In this document: in pieces, positions 7,373 through 15,337 of the stretch
How the letters are laid out: every line of letters starts with the position of its first letter
How positions within the stretch are numbered: the first letter of the stretch is position 1
Assembly: GCF_009733925.1 (NCBI RefSeq)
Contig: NZ_WOEI01000023.1
Span: 1-27,725, forward strand
Direction of reading: 5' to 3'
From: Streptobacillus canis
Lineage (GTDB): Bacteria; Fusobacteriota; Fusobacteriia; Fusobacteriales; Leptotrichiaceae
DNA: 27,725 nt
The notes under the pieces: model-generated
The model's input: the letters and a program-made list of their open reading frames with translations, nothing else
Database searches by the model: none
What the model was told of the DNA's origin: nothing
Program-made: the position numbers and the translations under genes

Positions 7373-8122
7373 ATGAGTAATGAAATAATTAAAACAATAA
7401 ATAGTAGAAAATCAGTAAGAAATTTTACTGGAGAAAAAGTAAAAAAAGAAGATTTAGAATTAATTTTAAAAACAGTTTTAAGAATGCCAAATTCAAGAAA
7501 CTTACAACAATTATCTTTTGTTGTAGTGCAAGATAAGGAAAAAATTGAAAAATTAGCAGAATACTGTGGTAGACAAAAACAAGTTGCTACTGCAGATACT
7601 TTCATAGTAATAGTAGGAGATTACAGTAAATTTATTGGAGCATTAAAAGCTAAAGGTGAAGAAGTAAATGAAGATATTTTCTCTACTTCTATTATAGCAA
7701 ATATGTTTGGCGATGCAGGAATTGCTGCTGCAACTATAGACTTATTAGGACATTCTTTAGGATATGGTTCAACAATAATAGGAGGAGTATTTAGTGTATC
7801 TCCAATTGAAACAGCTAAATTATTAAACTTACCTAAACATACTTTCCCTCTACTTGGGGTAACTTTAGGAGTTCCTGAAGAATTTGTGAAAGCTTCACCT
7901 CTAAAACCAAGAACACATTTTGATAATGTAATTTTCTTTGAAGAATACGCTAAAGAAAAAGCAATAGAAGGTGTAGTAGAATACAATGAGGAATTAAATA
8001 AATACTGGGAAAGCATTAATGTTAATTTACCATCACATATAGAAGTGATTAAATCATATTTAGATGGAATAAACGAAGAAATATTAACAGGATTTATGAA
8101 CGAACAAGGGTTTAAAAAATAA
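7373..8122 (+). CDS. NfsA/FRP-type nitroreductase family flavoprotein
   Basis: A 249-residue FMN-dependent oxidoreductase of the nitroreductase superfamily, the NADPH-dependent NfsA/Frp-like group. The N-terminal NSRKSVRNF (residues 10-18) binds the FMN phosphate. MPNSRNLQQLSFVVV follows the usual pattern of the FMN/substrate region. A mid-domain GLGYG-like helix-loop (HSLGYGSTIIGGV) and a basic PLKPRTHFDN segment resemble the C-terminal FMN/NADPH-contacting part. Members reduce quinones, nitro compounds or flavins; the natural substrate cannot be read from sequence. GAGGTG overlaps the previous stop, and the stop of this gene overlaps the next start by one base, suggesting translational coupling with the Abi-type gene. 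Confidence 0.87.
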   Translation: MSNEIIKTINSRKSVRNFTGEKVKKEDLELILKTVLRMPNSRNLQQLSFVVVQDKEKIEKLAEYCGRQKQVATADTFIVIVGDYSKFIGALKAKGEEVNEDIFSTSIIANMFGDAGIAAATIDLLGHSLGYGSTIIGGVFSVSPIETAKLLNLPKHTFPLLGVTLGVPEEFVKASPLKPRTHFDNVIFFEEYAKEKAIEGVVEYNEELNKYWESINVNLPSHIEVIKSYLDGINEEILTGFMNEQGFKK

Positions 8123-8973
8123 TGGAAAAACAAGAAATACTTTTAGATATAGAGAAACTAATAAATCATTTAGAAAGAAAGAATGTTAGGTTTAGGGACA
8201 AAGAAAAAGCAAAAGATACTTTAAGTAAACTTGGGTATTTTAAATTAAAAGAGTTTTCATATATTTATAGAGATGAAAATGGTAGATATTTTGATAATAC
8301 ATATTTTGAAAACTTTGTAGATAACTTTTATTTGGATAAAAAATTAAGATTAGAAATATTATCTTTAATTGAGAATATTGAGATATATCTTAAAACTAGG
8401 TTAGTTAAGATATTAGGGGAAAAAGGGGCATATACGTACTTAGATTTTCCATCTTGGACTAATAGAAATGCGAAAGAAGAAGATGTTAGAAGAATATCTC
8501 AAAAGATAGTAAAAAAGAATGATAAGATAGTAAATAAAGAATATGTGTTTGATAAAAAGGTTGTAAGTCTCTATGTAGATAAATACAAGAAAAATGTATT
8601 ACCTATATGGGTAATAATGGAAACTTTAACTTTAGGAGAGATAACAGAAATATTAAATGTTGCTTATCCTAAAATGTTTGAAATTGCATATATTGATGTA
8701 TATGAAAATTATGAAGAATTTTTAAGTAAATTAGAAGTTATTAAAGATGTTAGAAATATGGCAGCTCATAATAATGACGTGCTTACAGAAGAATATAGCG
8801 TGGGGAATATTATCGATGTAATAGAGATAATATTGCATTTTTGTAAGACTATAGACATAGATGTGGACTATAGTAAAATTAAAGAAATATTACTTGAAAT
8901 AGAAGAAAAAACATATTGGTTTAAAAATATTTCAAAGGAATATATCGAGGATTTAATAGATAGGAGTTTTTAA
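8122..8973 (+). CDS. Abi_2 (AbiD/AbiF-type) HEPN-like abortive infection protein
   Basis: A 283-residue protein of the Abi_2 family, whose founders (AbiD, AbiF) stop phage growth in lactococci. The N-terminal half has the family pattern: LINHLERKNVRF, a lone GYFKLKEFSYIY, LDKKLRLEIL, and IENIEIYLKTRL. The C-terminal half carries VRNMAAHNNDV, with Arg211-Asn212 and His216 fitting the Rx4H catalytic motif of HEPN ribonucleases, to which Abi_2 is related. I infer RNA cleavage or tRNA/mRNA targeting on induction; this is not shown. No antitoxin gene is adjacent, and the preceding nitroreductase overlaps it by one base, which leaves no room for the structured RNA found upstream of some abiF genes. 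Its 3' end overlaps the deacetylase gene by one base. Composition matches the neighbours. Confidence 0.83.
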   Translation: MEKQEILLDIEKLINHLERKNVRFRDKEKAKDTLSKLGYFKLKEFSYIYRDENGRYFDNTYFENFVDNFYLDKKLRLEILSLIENIEIYLKTRLVKILGEKGAYTYLDFPSWTNRNAKEEDVRRISQKIVKKNDKIVNKEYVFDKKVVSLYVDKYKKNVLPIWVIMETLTLGEITEILNVAYPKMFEIAYIDVYENYEEFLSKLEVIKDVRNMAAHNNDVLTEEYSVGNIIDVIEIILHFCKTIDIDVDYSKIKEILLEIEEKTYWFKNISKEYIEDLIDRSF

Positions 8974-10034
8974 TGAAAAGAAGTGTCAAGGGATTAATCG
9001 CACTGATAATCCTGTTTAGCTTATTTAGTTGTAGCAATGCTAAAGATGAAGAAAAAGTAGTAGAAAGTGTAAGTGTAGAAAAACATGTAGAAGAAATTAA
9101 AGAAGAAGTAAAACAAGAAGAAGAGAAAAAAGAGGAAAAGGTTGAAGAAACAAAAGTAGAGGAAAAAGTTGAAGAAAAACCTAAAAAAGAAGAAACAAAA
9201 GAGGAAGTAGTTACACAAAGCAATGATATATTTAGATATCATTACAAAAAAATTGCAAGAACTATAGATCCTAATGTTAACTTTAATGGTGTAAATATCA
9301 ATAAATATAGAATAACAGATACTGAGATATTTATAGGGGATAATGAAGAGTTAGTACTTAATTTAGAGAAGTTCAAAGCTATATTTAAATCAGGTATGGG
9401 CCTTCCTTCATTATATAATGGTGCTACATTAACACCTAAGAAGAGAGAAGTAGATATGACTAAAAAACATATAGTATTTACTTTTGATGATGGTCCAAGA
9501 AATAAATACCATGAATTAATTAGAGAGGTATTTAATCAATATGATCAAACTGCATCATTTTTCTTAGTGGGCGAAGTAGTTAAGAAAAATCCACATATGG
9601 TAGTTAAAACATATTTAGATGGACATGAAATTATGGGACATACAACAAATCATCCTAACTTAACAAAATTATCTCCAGAAAAAATATGGAAAGAATATCA
9701 ATCAACTAACGATGAGATATTTAGAACTATAGGACTTGATGTTAGACATTTAAGACCACCTTATGGAGCGGCTAATCAAAAAGTTAGAGATGTTGTAGGT
9801 GGAAAAGAAAATATAGTATTATGGAATGTAGATTCTGAAGATTGGAAGAGTAGAAATGTTGATAAAATTGTTTCAAGAGTACTTCCAGTAGTTAAAGATG
9901 GAGATGTAGTATTATTCCATGACCTATATCTTGAATCATATGAAGCCGTTAAATATATGGTTCCAATTTTAATTGAACAAGGCTATCAATTTATTAGTTA
10001 CGAAGATATGGTTAAACTAAAAAAAGTTAGATAA
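8973..10034 (+). CDS. Polysaccharide deacetylase (NodB domain) lipoprotein
   Basis: A 353-residue surface-anchored carbohydrate esterase family 4 protein, probably removing N- or O-acetyl groups from peptidoglycan or envelope glycan. The signal peptide ends in a lipobox, LFSC, with lipidated Cys20. Residues about 25-80 are a low-complexity Glu/Lys/Val spacer. A linker domain of unknown fold (about 83-160) precedes the NodB domain. Motif 1 is TFDDGP (170-175; Asp172 catalytic base, Asp173 metal). Motif 2 is HTTNH (His223, His227 metal ligands), followed by RPPYGA and LWNVDSEDW; the C-terminal VLFHDLY gives the acid histidine. The full metal triad is present, so it should be active. AGGAG lies 6 bases before the ATG, which overlaps the previous stop by one base. 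Confidence 0.93.
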   Translation: MKRSVKGLIALIILFSLFSCSNAKDEEKVVESVSVEKHVEEIKEEVKQEEEKKEEKVEETKVEEKVEEKPKKEETKEEVVTQSNDIFRYHYKKIARTIDPNVNFNGVNINKYRITDTEIFIGDNEELVLNLEKFKAIFKSGMGLPSLYNGATLTPKKREVDMTKKHIVFTFDDGPRNKYHELIREVFNQYDQTASFFLVGEVVKKNPHMVVKTYLDGHEIMGHTTNHPNLTKLSPEKIWKEYQSTNDEIFRTIGLDVRHLRPPYGAANQKVRDVVGGKENIVLWNVDSEDWKSRNVDKIVSRVLPVVKDGDVVLFHDLYLESYEAVKYMVPILIEQGYQFISYEDMVKLKKVR

Positions 10035-10047
10035 GGAGGAGTATATT

Positions 10048-10449
10048 ATGGAAAATATATATATTTGGTTAGGACTTTTTGTAATTTTTACTTTAATTGA
10101 AATTACTACATATAACTTAGTAACAATTTGGCTTGCATTTGCATCATTAATAGTAGCAATTATTAGCTTAGTGTTTACTAATCCACCATTAGAAATATTC
10201 ATTTTTGCAGTATTAGTTATTATCTTCTTACTATATACAAGACCTATACTTAATAAGTACTTTATTAAAGAAAAATTTCATGCAGATTTTAAAGGTACTA
10301 AAGTTAATATAACTGATATAGAAGATGGTAATTATGTAGTTAAATTTAAGGGAAGTAAATGGACAGCAATATCAGAAGATGAATTTAAAGTTGGAGATGT
10401 TGCAGTAATCAAAGGTTTTGAGGGTAACAAAATATTAATAAAAAAATAG
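10048..10449 (+). CDS. NfeD-like membrane protein (short form)
   Basis: A 133-residue protein with two to three membrane helices (about residues 4-24, 26-43 and 48-66) and a C-terminal soluble beta-rich domain (about 75-133; GTKVNITDIEDGNYVVKFKGSKWTAIS) of the NfeD OB-fold type. In many bacteria NfeD genes sit next to SPFH/stomatin genes, and the two proteins are thought to work together in membrane microdomains. Here the SPFH gene starts 15 bases downstream, as in E. coli ybbJ-qmcA. It lacks the N-terminal ClpP-like protease of the long form. A strong AAGGAGGAG site precedes the ATG. No individual enzymatic role is known. Confidence 0.88.
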   Translation: MENIYIWLGLFVIFTLIEITTYNLVTIWLAFASLIVAIISLVFTNPPLEIFIFAVLVIIFLLYTRPILNKYFIKEKFHADFKGTKVNITDIEDGNYVVKFKGSKWTAISEDEFKVGDVAVIKGFEGNKILIKK

Positions 10450-10464
10450 AAAGAGGTATAAATT

Positions 10465-11343
10465 ATGGTAATAGTATTTGGAATTATTTTACTTTTAATT
10501 GCTATGATAGCAATTTCAGGAGTTAGAATTGTACCAGAATCTTATGTTTATGTAGTAGAAAGATTAGGGAAATATTCACAAACTTTAGAATCAGGTTTAA
10601 GTTTTATTAACCCATTTATAGATAGAGTTGCAAAAAGAGTAACTTTAAAAGAACAAGTTGTAGATTTTGATCCACAAGGTGTTATTACTAAAGATAATGC
10701 AACTATGCAAATTGATACAGTAGTGTATTTTCAAATAACTGATCCTAAATTATTTACATATGGAGTTGAAAGACCTATAGCAGCTATAGAAAACTTAACA
10801 GCAACTACATTAAGAAATATTATAGGGGACATGACAGTTGACCAAACTTTAACAAGTAGAGATGTAATTAACTCTAAAATGAGAATGGAATTAGATGAAG
10901 CTACAGATCCTTGGGGAATTAAAGTAAACCGTGTTGAGTTAAAAAGTATAATTCCTCCAACAGAAATTAGAATAGCTATGGAAAAAGAAATGAAAGCTGA
11001 ACGTGAAAAAAGGGCTAAAATCCTAGAAGCACAAGCACAAAAAGAAAGTGCTATACTAGTTGCAGAAGGAGAAAAAACAGCAGCAATATTAAGAGCGGAA
11101 GCAAAAAAAGAAGTAAGTATTAAAGAAGCAGAAGGTAAAGCTAAAGCAATTTTAGCATTAAAAGAAGCAGAAGCAGATGGAATTAAAATATTAAATTCTG
11201 CAGCACCAACTAAAGAAATACTTGCTTTAAGATCACTTGAAAGTTTAGAAAAAGTATCTCAAGGTGAAGCAACTAAGATATTCATACCTAGTGAATTACA
11301 AAATTTAACTTCACTACTTGCAGGTATTAGAGAAATAAAATAA
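10465..11343 (+). CDS. SPFH/Band 7 (stomatin/QmcA-like) membrane scaffold protein
   Basis: A 292-residue protein with one N-terminal membrane helix (residues 2-20). It is followed by a SPFH/prohibitin domain (RIVPESYVYVVERLGKY; GLSFINPFIDRV; TMQIDTVVYFQITDP; RDVINSKMRMELDEAT; WGIKVNRVELKSIIPP). Next comes a long Ala/Glu/Lys coiled coil (about residues 178-250), in which EAKK/EAEG repeats drive oligomerisation. The C-terminal ATKIFIPSEL is typical of QmcA/YbbK and stomatin-like proteins. These form large membrane-bound rings and organise or protect membrane proteins, often influencing FtsH. GAGGTA precedes the ATG. It is paired with the NfeD gene upstream and a CPBP membrane protease downstream, a membrane-quality-control theme. 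Confidence 0.95.
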   Translation: MVIVFGIILLLIAMIAISGVRIVPESYVYVVERLGKYSQTLESGLSFINPFIDRVAKRVTLKEQVVDFDPQGVITKDNATMQIDTVVYFQITDPKLFTYGVERPIAAIENLTATTLRNIIGDMTVDQTLTSRDVINSKMRMELDEATDPWGIKVNRVELKSIIPPTEIRIAMEKEMKAEREKRAKILEAQAQKESAILVAEGEKTAAILRAEAKKEVSIKEAEGKAKAILALKEAEADGIKILNSAAPTKEILALRSLESLEKVSQGEATKIFIPSELQNLTSLLAGIREIK

Positions 11344-11355
11344 TTAAGGATTAAC

Positions 11356-12009
11356 ATGTTAAAAGATTTAAGATTAAAAGATAAGATAATAATGAGTATA
11401 TTACTTGTGGTTACAATATTAGTAACACAAGCAGCAGTAGGATTTTTAATAGGAATGATAGGCGGAATGTTAGGATATAATCAAATAGACCTATATACTA
11501 TATTAGTCGCTTCTAACATAGTAAGTATACTTGCTATTTTATTCATCTTACCAAGATACAAAGTAAAAATATTTAAAGAAGAAAATGTTAAATTTTTAGA
11601 TATAATTAAAGTAATAGTAGTAACAATAGCTGCTAATGTGTTAATAGGAAAAATGATGGAATATTTCAATATTAATCCTAGTAATCAAGAAGCTTTAGAA
11701 TTAATGATGAAGAATAAAAGTTTAATATATATGATATTAGGAAGTGCAATAATAGTTCCAATAGCAGAAGAAATGATATTTAGAGGAATTATTGCTAACT
11801 TATTTAAAAATAGAATAGTAGGATTTTTAATTTCTTCAATTCTATTTGCTTTAGCTCATGGGCCTAAGAGTGTATATGAATTTATTCCATACTTCATTTT
11901 AGGATTACTATTTACAGGAACATATTTTGCTACAGGTTCATTAAAACTTGCAATATTATCACATATGTTTAATAATTTTTTAGCAACATTGTCTTTATAC
12001 TTTAAATAA
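11356..12009 (+). CDS. CPBP-family intramembrane metalloprotease
   Basis: A 217-residue polytopic protein of the CPBP (Rce1/CAAX-like) family, with about six to seven membrane helices. The catalytic signature AEEMIFRG gives Glu138-Glu139 and Arg143. FALAHGP supplies His168, and LSHMFNN gives His203 and the conserved asparagine. All residues expected for a glutamate intramembrane protease are present. The family includes bacteriocin-immunity/processing proteins and CAAX proteases; the substrate here is unknown. Databases often name this family Abi, but that is a historical label unrelated to the Abi_2 gene at 8122. AAGGA lies 5 bases before the ATG. It follows the SPFH gene by 12 bases. Confidence 0.92.
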   Translation: MLKDLRLKDKIIMSILLVVTILVTQAAVGFLIGMIGGMLGYNQIDLYTILVASNIVSILAILFILPRYKVKIFKEENVKFLDIIKVIVVTIAANVLIGKMMEYFNINPSNQEALELMMKNKSLIYMILGSAIIVPIAEEMIFRGIIANLFKNRIVGFLISSILFALAHGPKSVYEFIPYFILGLLFTGTYFATGSLKLAILSHMFNNFLATLSLYFK

Positions 12010-12025
12010 ATAGATAGGAGAAACT

Positions 12026-13093
12026 ATGTGTAAATTAGAACAAATTTTTGAAAAATTAGGAGTAGATGGCTTACTTCTTACAGATCACTACAACAAAAGA
12101 TACTTTACAGGATTTACTGGAAGTACTGGTATTGCTTTAGTAACTAAAAAGCATAAATACTTCATATCAGATTTCAGATATACTGAACAAGCTACAAAAG
12201 AAGTTGGAGAATATGGATTTACATTTATAGAAGATAACGCAAGAAATTACAATAAATTAGTTGAACTTGCAAAAGAAGATGGAGTAACTAAACTTGGAAT
12301 TGATAATTTAGCTCTTTCATTTGCTGAATATGAATCTATTAGTGCTGCATTTGATTTTGTTGAACTAGTTAAAGCTTCAAGTGAGTTATTAATGGCAAGA
12401 AGAATTAAAACGCCAGAAGAAATAGCTAAGATAAAAAAAGCAATTAAGATAAGCGAAGAAGCATTACTTGAAACATTACCTCAAATTAAAGAAGGTATGA
12501 CAGAAATAGAAGTTGCTGCAATCCTAGAATACAATCAAAGAAAAAGAGGCGCTAGTGGTACATCATTTGATACTATAGTAGCAAGTGGATATAGATCAGC
12601 TATGCCTCATGGAGTTGCTAGTGAGAAAAAAATCCAAAAAGAAGAATTCATAACTATAGATTATGGATGCTACTATGATGGATATGTAAGTGATATTACA
12701 AGAACTATATATTTTGGAGAAAATATAGAGCCTAGAATGCTTGAGATTTATGAAAAAGTAAGAAAATCTAATGAACTTGGAATAGAATTAATTAAAGCTG
12801 GTAAAACAGGTAAAGAAATAGATGCAGCAGTTAGAGAATTTATGGGAGAAGATGCTAAATACTTTGGACATTCTTTAGGGCATAGTTTTGGTTTAGAAGT
12901 TCATGAAAGTCCTATGCTTTCAATGAGAGATGAAACAAAACTTGAACCAGGAATGGCTGTAACAGTTGAGCCAGGAATATATGTTTCAGGTTATGCTGGA
13001 GTAAGAATAGAAGATGATGTAATTGTTACAGAAGATGGTTGTGAAATTTTAACTACTTTAGATAAATCATTAATGATGGTATATAGTAAATAA
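12026..13093 (+). CDS. Xaa-Pro aminopeptidase, M24B family
   Basis: A 355-residue cytoplasmic dinuclear metallopeptidase releasing N-terminal residues preceding proline, in the final steps of peptide catabolism. The N-terminal creatinase-like domain (about 1-120, with GLLLTDHYNKRYFTGF and KYFISDFRYTEQA) is followed by the pita-bread catalytic domain. Metal ligands are Asp212 (TIDYG), Asp223 (VSDITRT), His286 (GHSFGLEVHE), Glu315 (TVEPGIY) and Glu329 (RIEDD); His293 is a substrate-site histidine. This is the short, about 350-residue, PepQ/PepP-like class of fermenting Gram-positives and Fusobacteria. TAGGAGAAA precedes the ATG. It could also be annotated as Xaa-Pro dipeptidase; length and domain type do not distinguish these. 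Confidence 0.93.
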   Translation: MCKLEQIFEKLGVDGLLLTDHYNKRYFTGFTGSTGIALVTKKHKYFISDFRYTEQATKEVGEYGFTFIEDNARNYNKLVELAKEDGVTKLGIDNLALSFAEYESISAAFDFVELVKASSELLMARRIKTPEEIAKIKKAIKISEEALLETLPQIKEGMTEIEVAAILEYNQRKRGASGTSFDTIVASGYRSAMPHGVASEKKIQKEEFITIDYGCYYDGYVSDITRTIYFGENIEPRMLEIYEKVRKSNELGIELIKAGKTGKEIDAAVREFMGEDAKYFGHSLGHSFGLEVHESPMLSMRDETKLEPGMAVTVEPGIYVSGYAGVRIEDDVIVTEDGCEILTTLDKSLMMVYSK

Positions 13094-13108
13094 AAGAGAT
13101 GGTAAAAA

Positions 13109-13411
13109 ATGGAATTTGATAAATACGATATAGAATATTTGAAAAAAGTAACAGATGAATATTTAATATTTGTAAGAGAAAATTTAAATGTGATTGAAGA
13201 ACTTTATCTAGAATTATATAACTACTCTATACCAAGAGATGACAGTATATTAATATATGGTGAAAATGATATAGTTAGTAGAAAGATTAAAAAGTTAGAA
13301 AATGAAGAATTTTTAAAATATGAACGTACTTTAAAAAGAGATTTAATTGATGTTTTAAAAAGTAATGGAATATATGTAATAGATAAAGAAAAAAGACAAA
13401 TGATAGATTAA
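13109..13411 (+). CDS. Small acidic/basic helical protein, unknown function
   Basis: A 100-residue soluble protein that I do not recognise. It is rich in Glu, Lys, Tyr and Ile, with predicted helices (YLKKVTDEYLIFVRENLNVIEELYLELY and KLENEEFLKYERTLKRDLIDVLKS) separated by a short turn (SIPRDDSILIYGEND). There is no cysteine, signal peptide or membrane segment. It starts 15 bases after the aminopeptidase stop, following a GAGATGG-type ribosome site, and ends exactly at a strong terminator. It is therefore the last gene of the long cluster, which is the main evidence that it is real. Confidence 0.75.
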   Translation: MEFDKYDIEYLKKVTDEYLIFVRENLNVIEELYLELYNYSIPRDDSILIYGENDIVSRKIKKLENEEFLKYERTLKRDLIDVLKSNGIYVIDKEKRQMID

Positions 13412-13439
13412 AAAAACAGAGATACACTCTCTGTTTTTT
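13411..13439. terminator. Bidirectional terminator between convergent operons
   Basis: A-run 13411-13416, CAGAGA (13417-13422), loop TACAC, TCTCTG (13428-13433), then a T-run. The A and T runs make it work in both directions. It ends the plus-strand cluster and the minus-strand ABC operon, whose stop codon touches it. Confidence 0.93.
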
Positions 13440-15337
13440 TAGTCTAATTCTATATTTCCAGTATATAACTGATAATATGTTCCGTGTTGTTTTATTAAAT
13501 CATGATGATTTCCACGTTCTATTATCTTACCATTTTCTAGAACTATAATTGCATCACTATTTCTAATTGTAGATAATCTATGAGCTATTACAAATACAGT
13601 ACGACCTTTCATTAAATTATCCATACCATTTTGAACTATTCTTTCAGTTCTTGTATCTATATTAGATGTTGCTTCATCAAGTATAAGTACTGGTGGATCT
13701 GCTATAGCAGCTCTTGCAATTGCTATTAATTGTCTTTGTCCTACTGATAATTCTTCAGCATTAGTAGTAAGAACTGTTTCATATCCATTAGGCAACATAT
13801 GTATGAATGAATCAGCATGAGCAAGTTTAGCTGCAGCATATACTTCTTCATCAGTAGCATCTAATTTACCATATCTAATATTTTCCATGATAGTTCCAGT
13901 AAATAGTTTAGTATCTTGTAATACTATACCAAGTGATTTACGTAAATCATCTTTTTTGATATCTTTAATATTTATTCCATCATAAGTAATAGTTCCTTCT
14001 TGTATTTCATAGAATCTATTAATTAGGTTAGTTATAGTAGTTTTACCTGCACCTGTTGCACCAACGAATGCTAGTTTTTGTCCAGGTTTAGCATAAAGAG
14101 TTAAATCTTTTAATATGATTTTATCTTCGTTATATCCAAAAGTCATATTTTCAAATCTAACTTCACCTTTAAGTTCTGTTAAATTACCATTTTCATCACG
14201 CCATGCCCAATGTCTACAATTTTCAACTTGTTCTTGTAATTCATTTCTCTCATTAAAACATGAATTTACTAAAGTGATTTTACCTTCATCTACTTCAGGA
14301 GTTTCATCTAGCATATTAAATATTCTTTCTGCCCCTGCAAGCGCCATAAGTATAGAGTTAAATTGCATAGCCATTTGCATAAATGGTTGAGTGAAACTCT
14401 TAGTAAATTGTAGATATGATACAAGTATACCTACAGTTAGTCCGCCTATACCATTAACGTAAAGTAATCCACCTAAAATTGCTGTAAGTACAAATTGTAA
14501 GTTACCCATATTACCTATTACAGGTGCCATTAAGTTGGCATATATATTAGCACGAGATGAAGCTGTATAAAGATTTTCATTTAATTTATCAAATTCTTCT
14601 TTAGATATTTTTTCATGATTAAATACTTTTATTACCTTTTGCCCACTCATGCTTTCTTCTATATATCCTGTTACATCAGCAATATTTTTTTGCTGCATTC
14701 CAAAGTATTTACCAGTATTTTTACCTATAGTTTTAGTTATAAATATTAAACTACCAACCATAGCAAATGATAATAAAGATAAAAGAGGAGCAAGTATTAC
14801 CATTGATATAAAAGATCCAACTATAACTATAGTTGAAGAAATAATAGCAGGTAAAGACCCATTTATCATATGTCTTAATGCTTCAGTATCATTAGTAAAT
14901 ATACTCATTAAACTACCTGTATTATTTTTATCAAAATATTTTATAGGTAGACTTTGCATATGTTTGAATGATATATCTCTTATTCTTTTTAATGTTCTTT
15001 GAGTTACTTTTACCATTAACATAGTATAAGTAAGTGTTGCAAGTGCACCTGTAAGGAATATTAGTCCTAAAAAACTTATTACCTTATATAAAGGCATGAA
15101 ATCTGGTGCAGTTGAACCTATTAAAGGAGTTATGTAGTCATCTACTATATATCTTAAAGATAAAGATACGGAAATAGATGCAAGTGAGCTAATTATGATA
15201 GAAATTAATACTACTATCATTTCTACTTTATAGTATTTGTATATAAAGGCTAAAAGTCTTTTTAGTGTTTTTTTAGTATTTTCTGGTTTTCTTTTTTTAC
15301 CATTATTTCCAGCGTTCATTCTACTCATTTTCTTCAT
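13439..15337 (-). CDS. ABC exporter half-transporter, catalytically competent subunit
   Basis: A 632-residue multidrug-type exporter half: six membrane helices (about residues 38-340) fused to an ATPase. Walker A is GATGAGKTT (426-434), Walker B LILDE with Glu555 as catalytic base, and the switch His is His586 (AHRLS). The signature is LSVGQ (530-534) rather than LSGGQ. With the partner upstream (15321-17054) it should form a heterodimer in which this subunit supplies the active Walker motifs. A 30-40 residue insertion before the NBD (about 355-390, with CRHWAWRDENG) is seen in this BmrD/LmrD-like class. It overlaps the partner gene by 17 bases. GGGGG directly abuts the ATG at 15337, so the in-frame ATG at 15328, better spaced, may be the real start; numbering here uses 15337. 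Substrate unknown. Confidence 0.92.
   Translation of the reverse strand: MKKMSRMNAGNNGKKRKPENTKKTLKRLLAFIYKYYKVEMIVVLISIIISSLASISVSLSLRYIVDDYITPLIGSTAPDFMPLYKVISFLGLIFLTGALATLTYTMLMVKVTQRTLKRIRDISFKHMQSLPIKYFDKNNTGSLMSIFTNDTEALRHMINGSLPAIISSTIVIVGSFISMVILAPLLSLLSFAMVGSLIFITKTIGKNTGKYFGMQQKNIADVTGYIEESMSGQKVIKVFNHEKISKEEFDKLNENLYTASSRANIYANLMAPVIGNMGNLQFVLTAILGGLLYVNGIGGLTVGILVSYLQFTKSFTQPFMQMAMQFNSILMALAGAERIFNMLDETPEVDEGKITLVNSCFNERNELQEQVENCRHWAWRDENGNLTELKGEVRFENMTFGYNEDKIILKDLTLYAKPGQKLAFVGATGAGKTTITNLINRFYEIQEGTITYDGINIKDIKKDDLRKSLGIVLQDTKLFTGTIMENIRYGKLDATDEEVYAAAKLAHADSFIHMLPNGYETVLTTNAEELSVGQRQLIAIARAAIADPPVLILDEATSNIDTRTERIVQNGMDNLMKGRTVFVIAHRLSTIRNSDAIIVLENGKIIERGNHHDLIKQHGTYYQLYTGNIELD

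Noticed and set aside
7900..8121. Structured abiF-type RNA upstream of the Abi_2 gene
   Set aside because: The 222 bases before the Abi_2 start are coding sequence of the nitroreductase with normal codons, leaving no room for an independent RNA.
11356..12009. Second phage-defence (Abi) gene beside the Abi_2 gene
   Set aside because: The CPBP family carries the old name Abi but is an intramembrane protease family; its context with NfeD-SPFH gives no support for a defence role.
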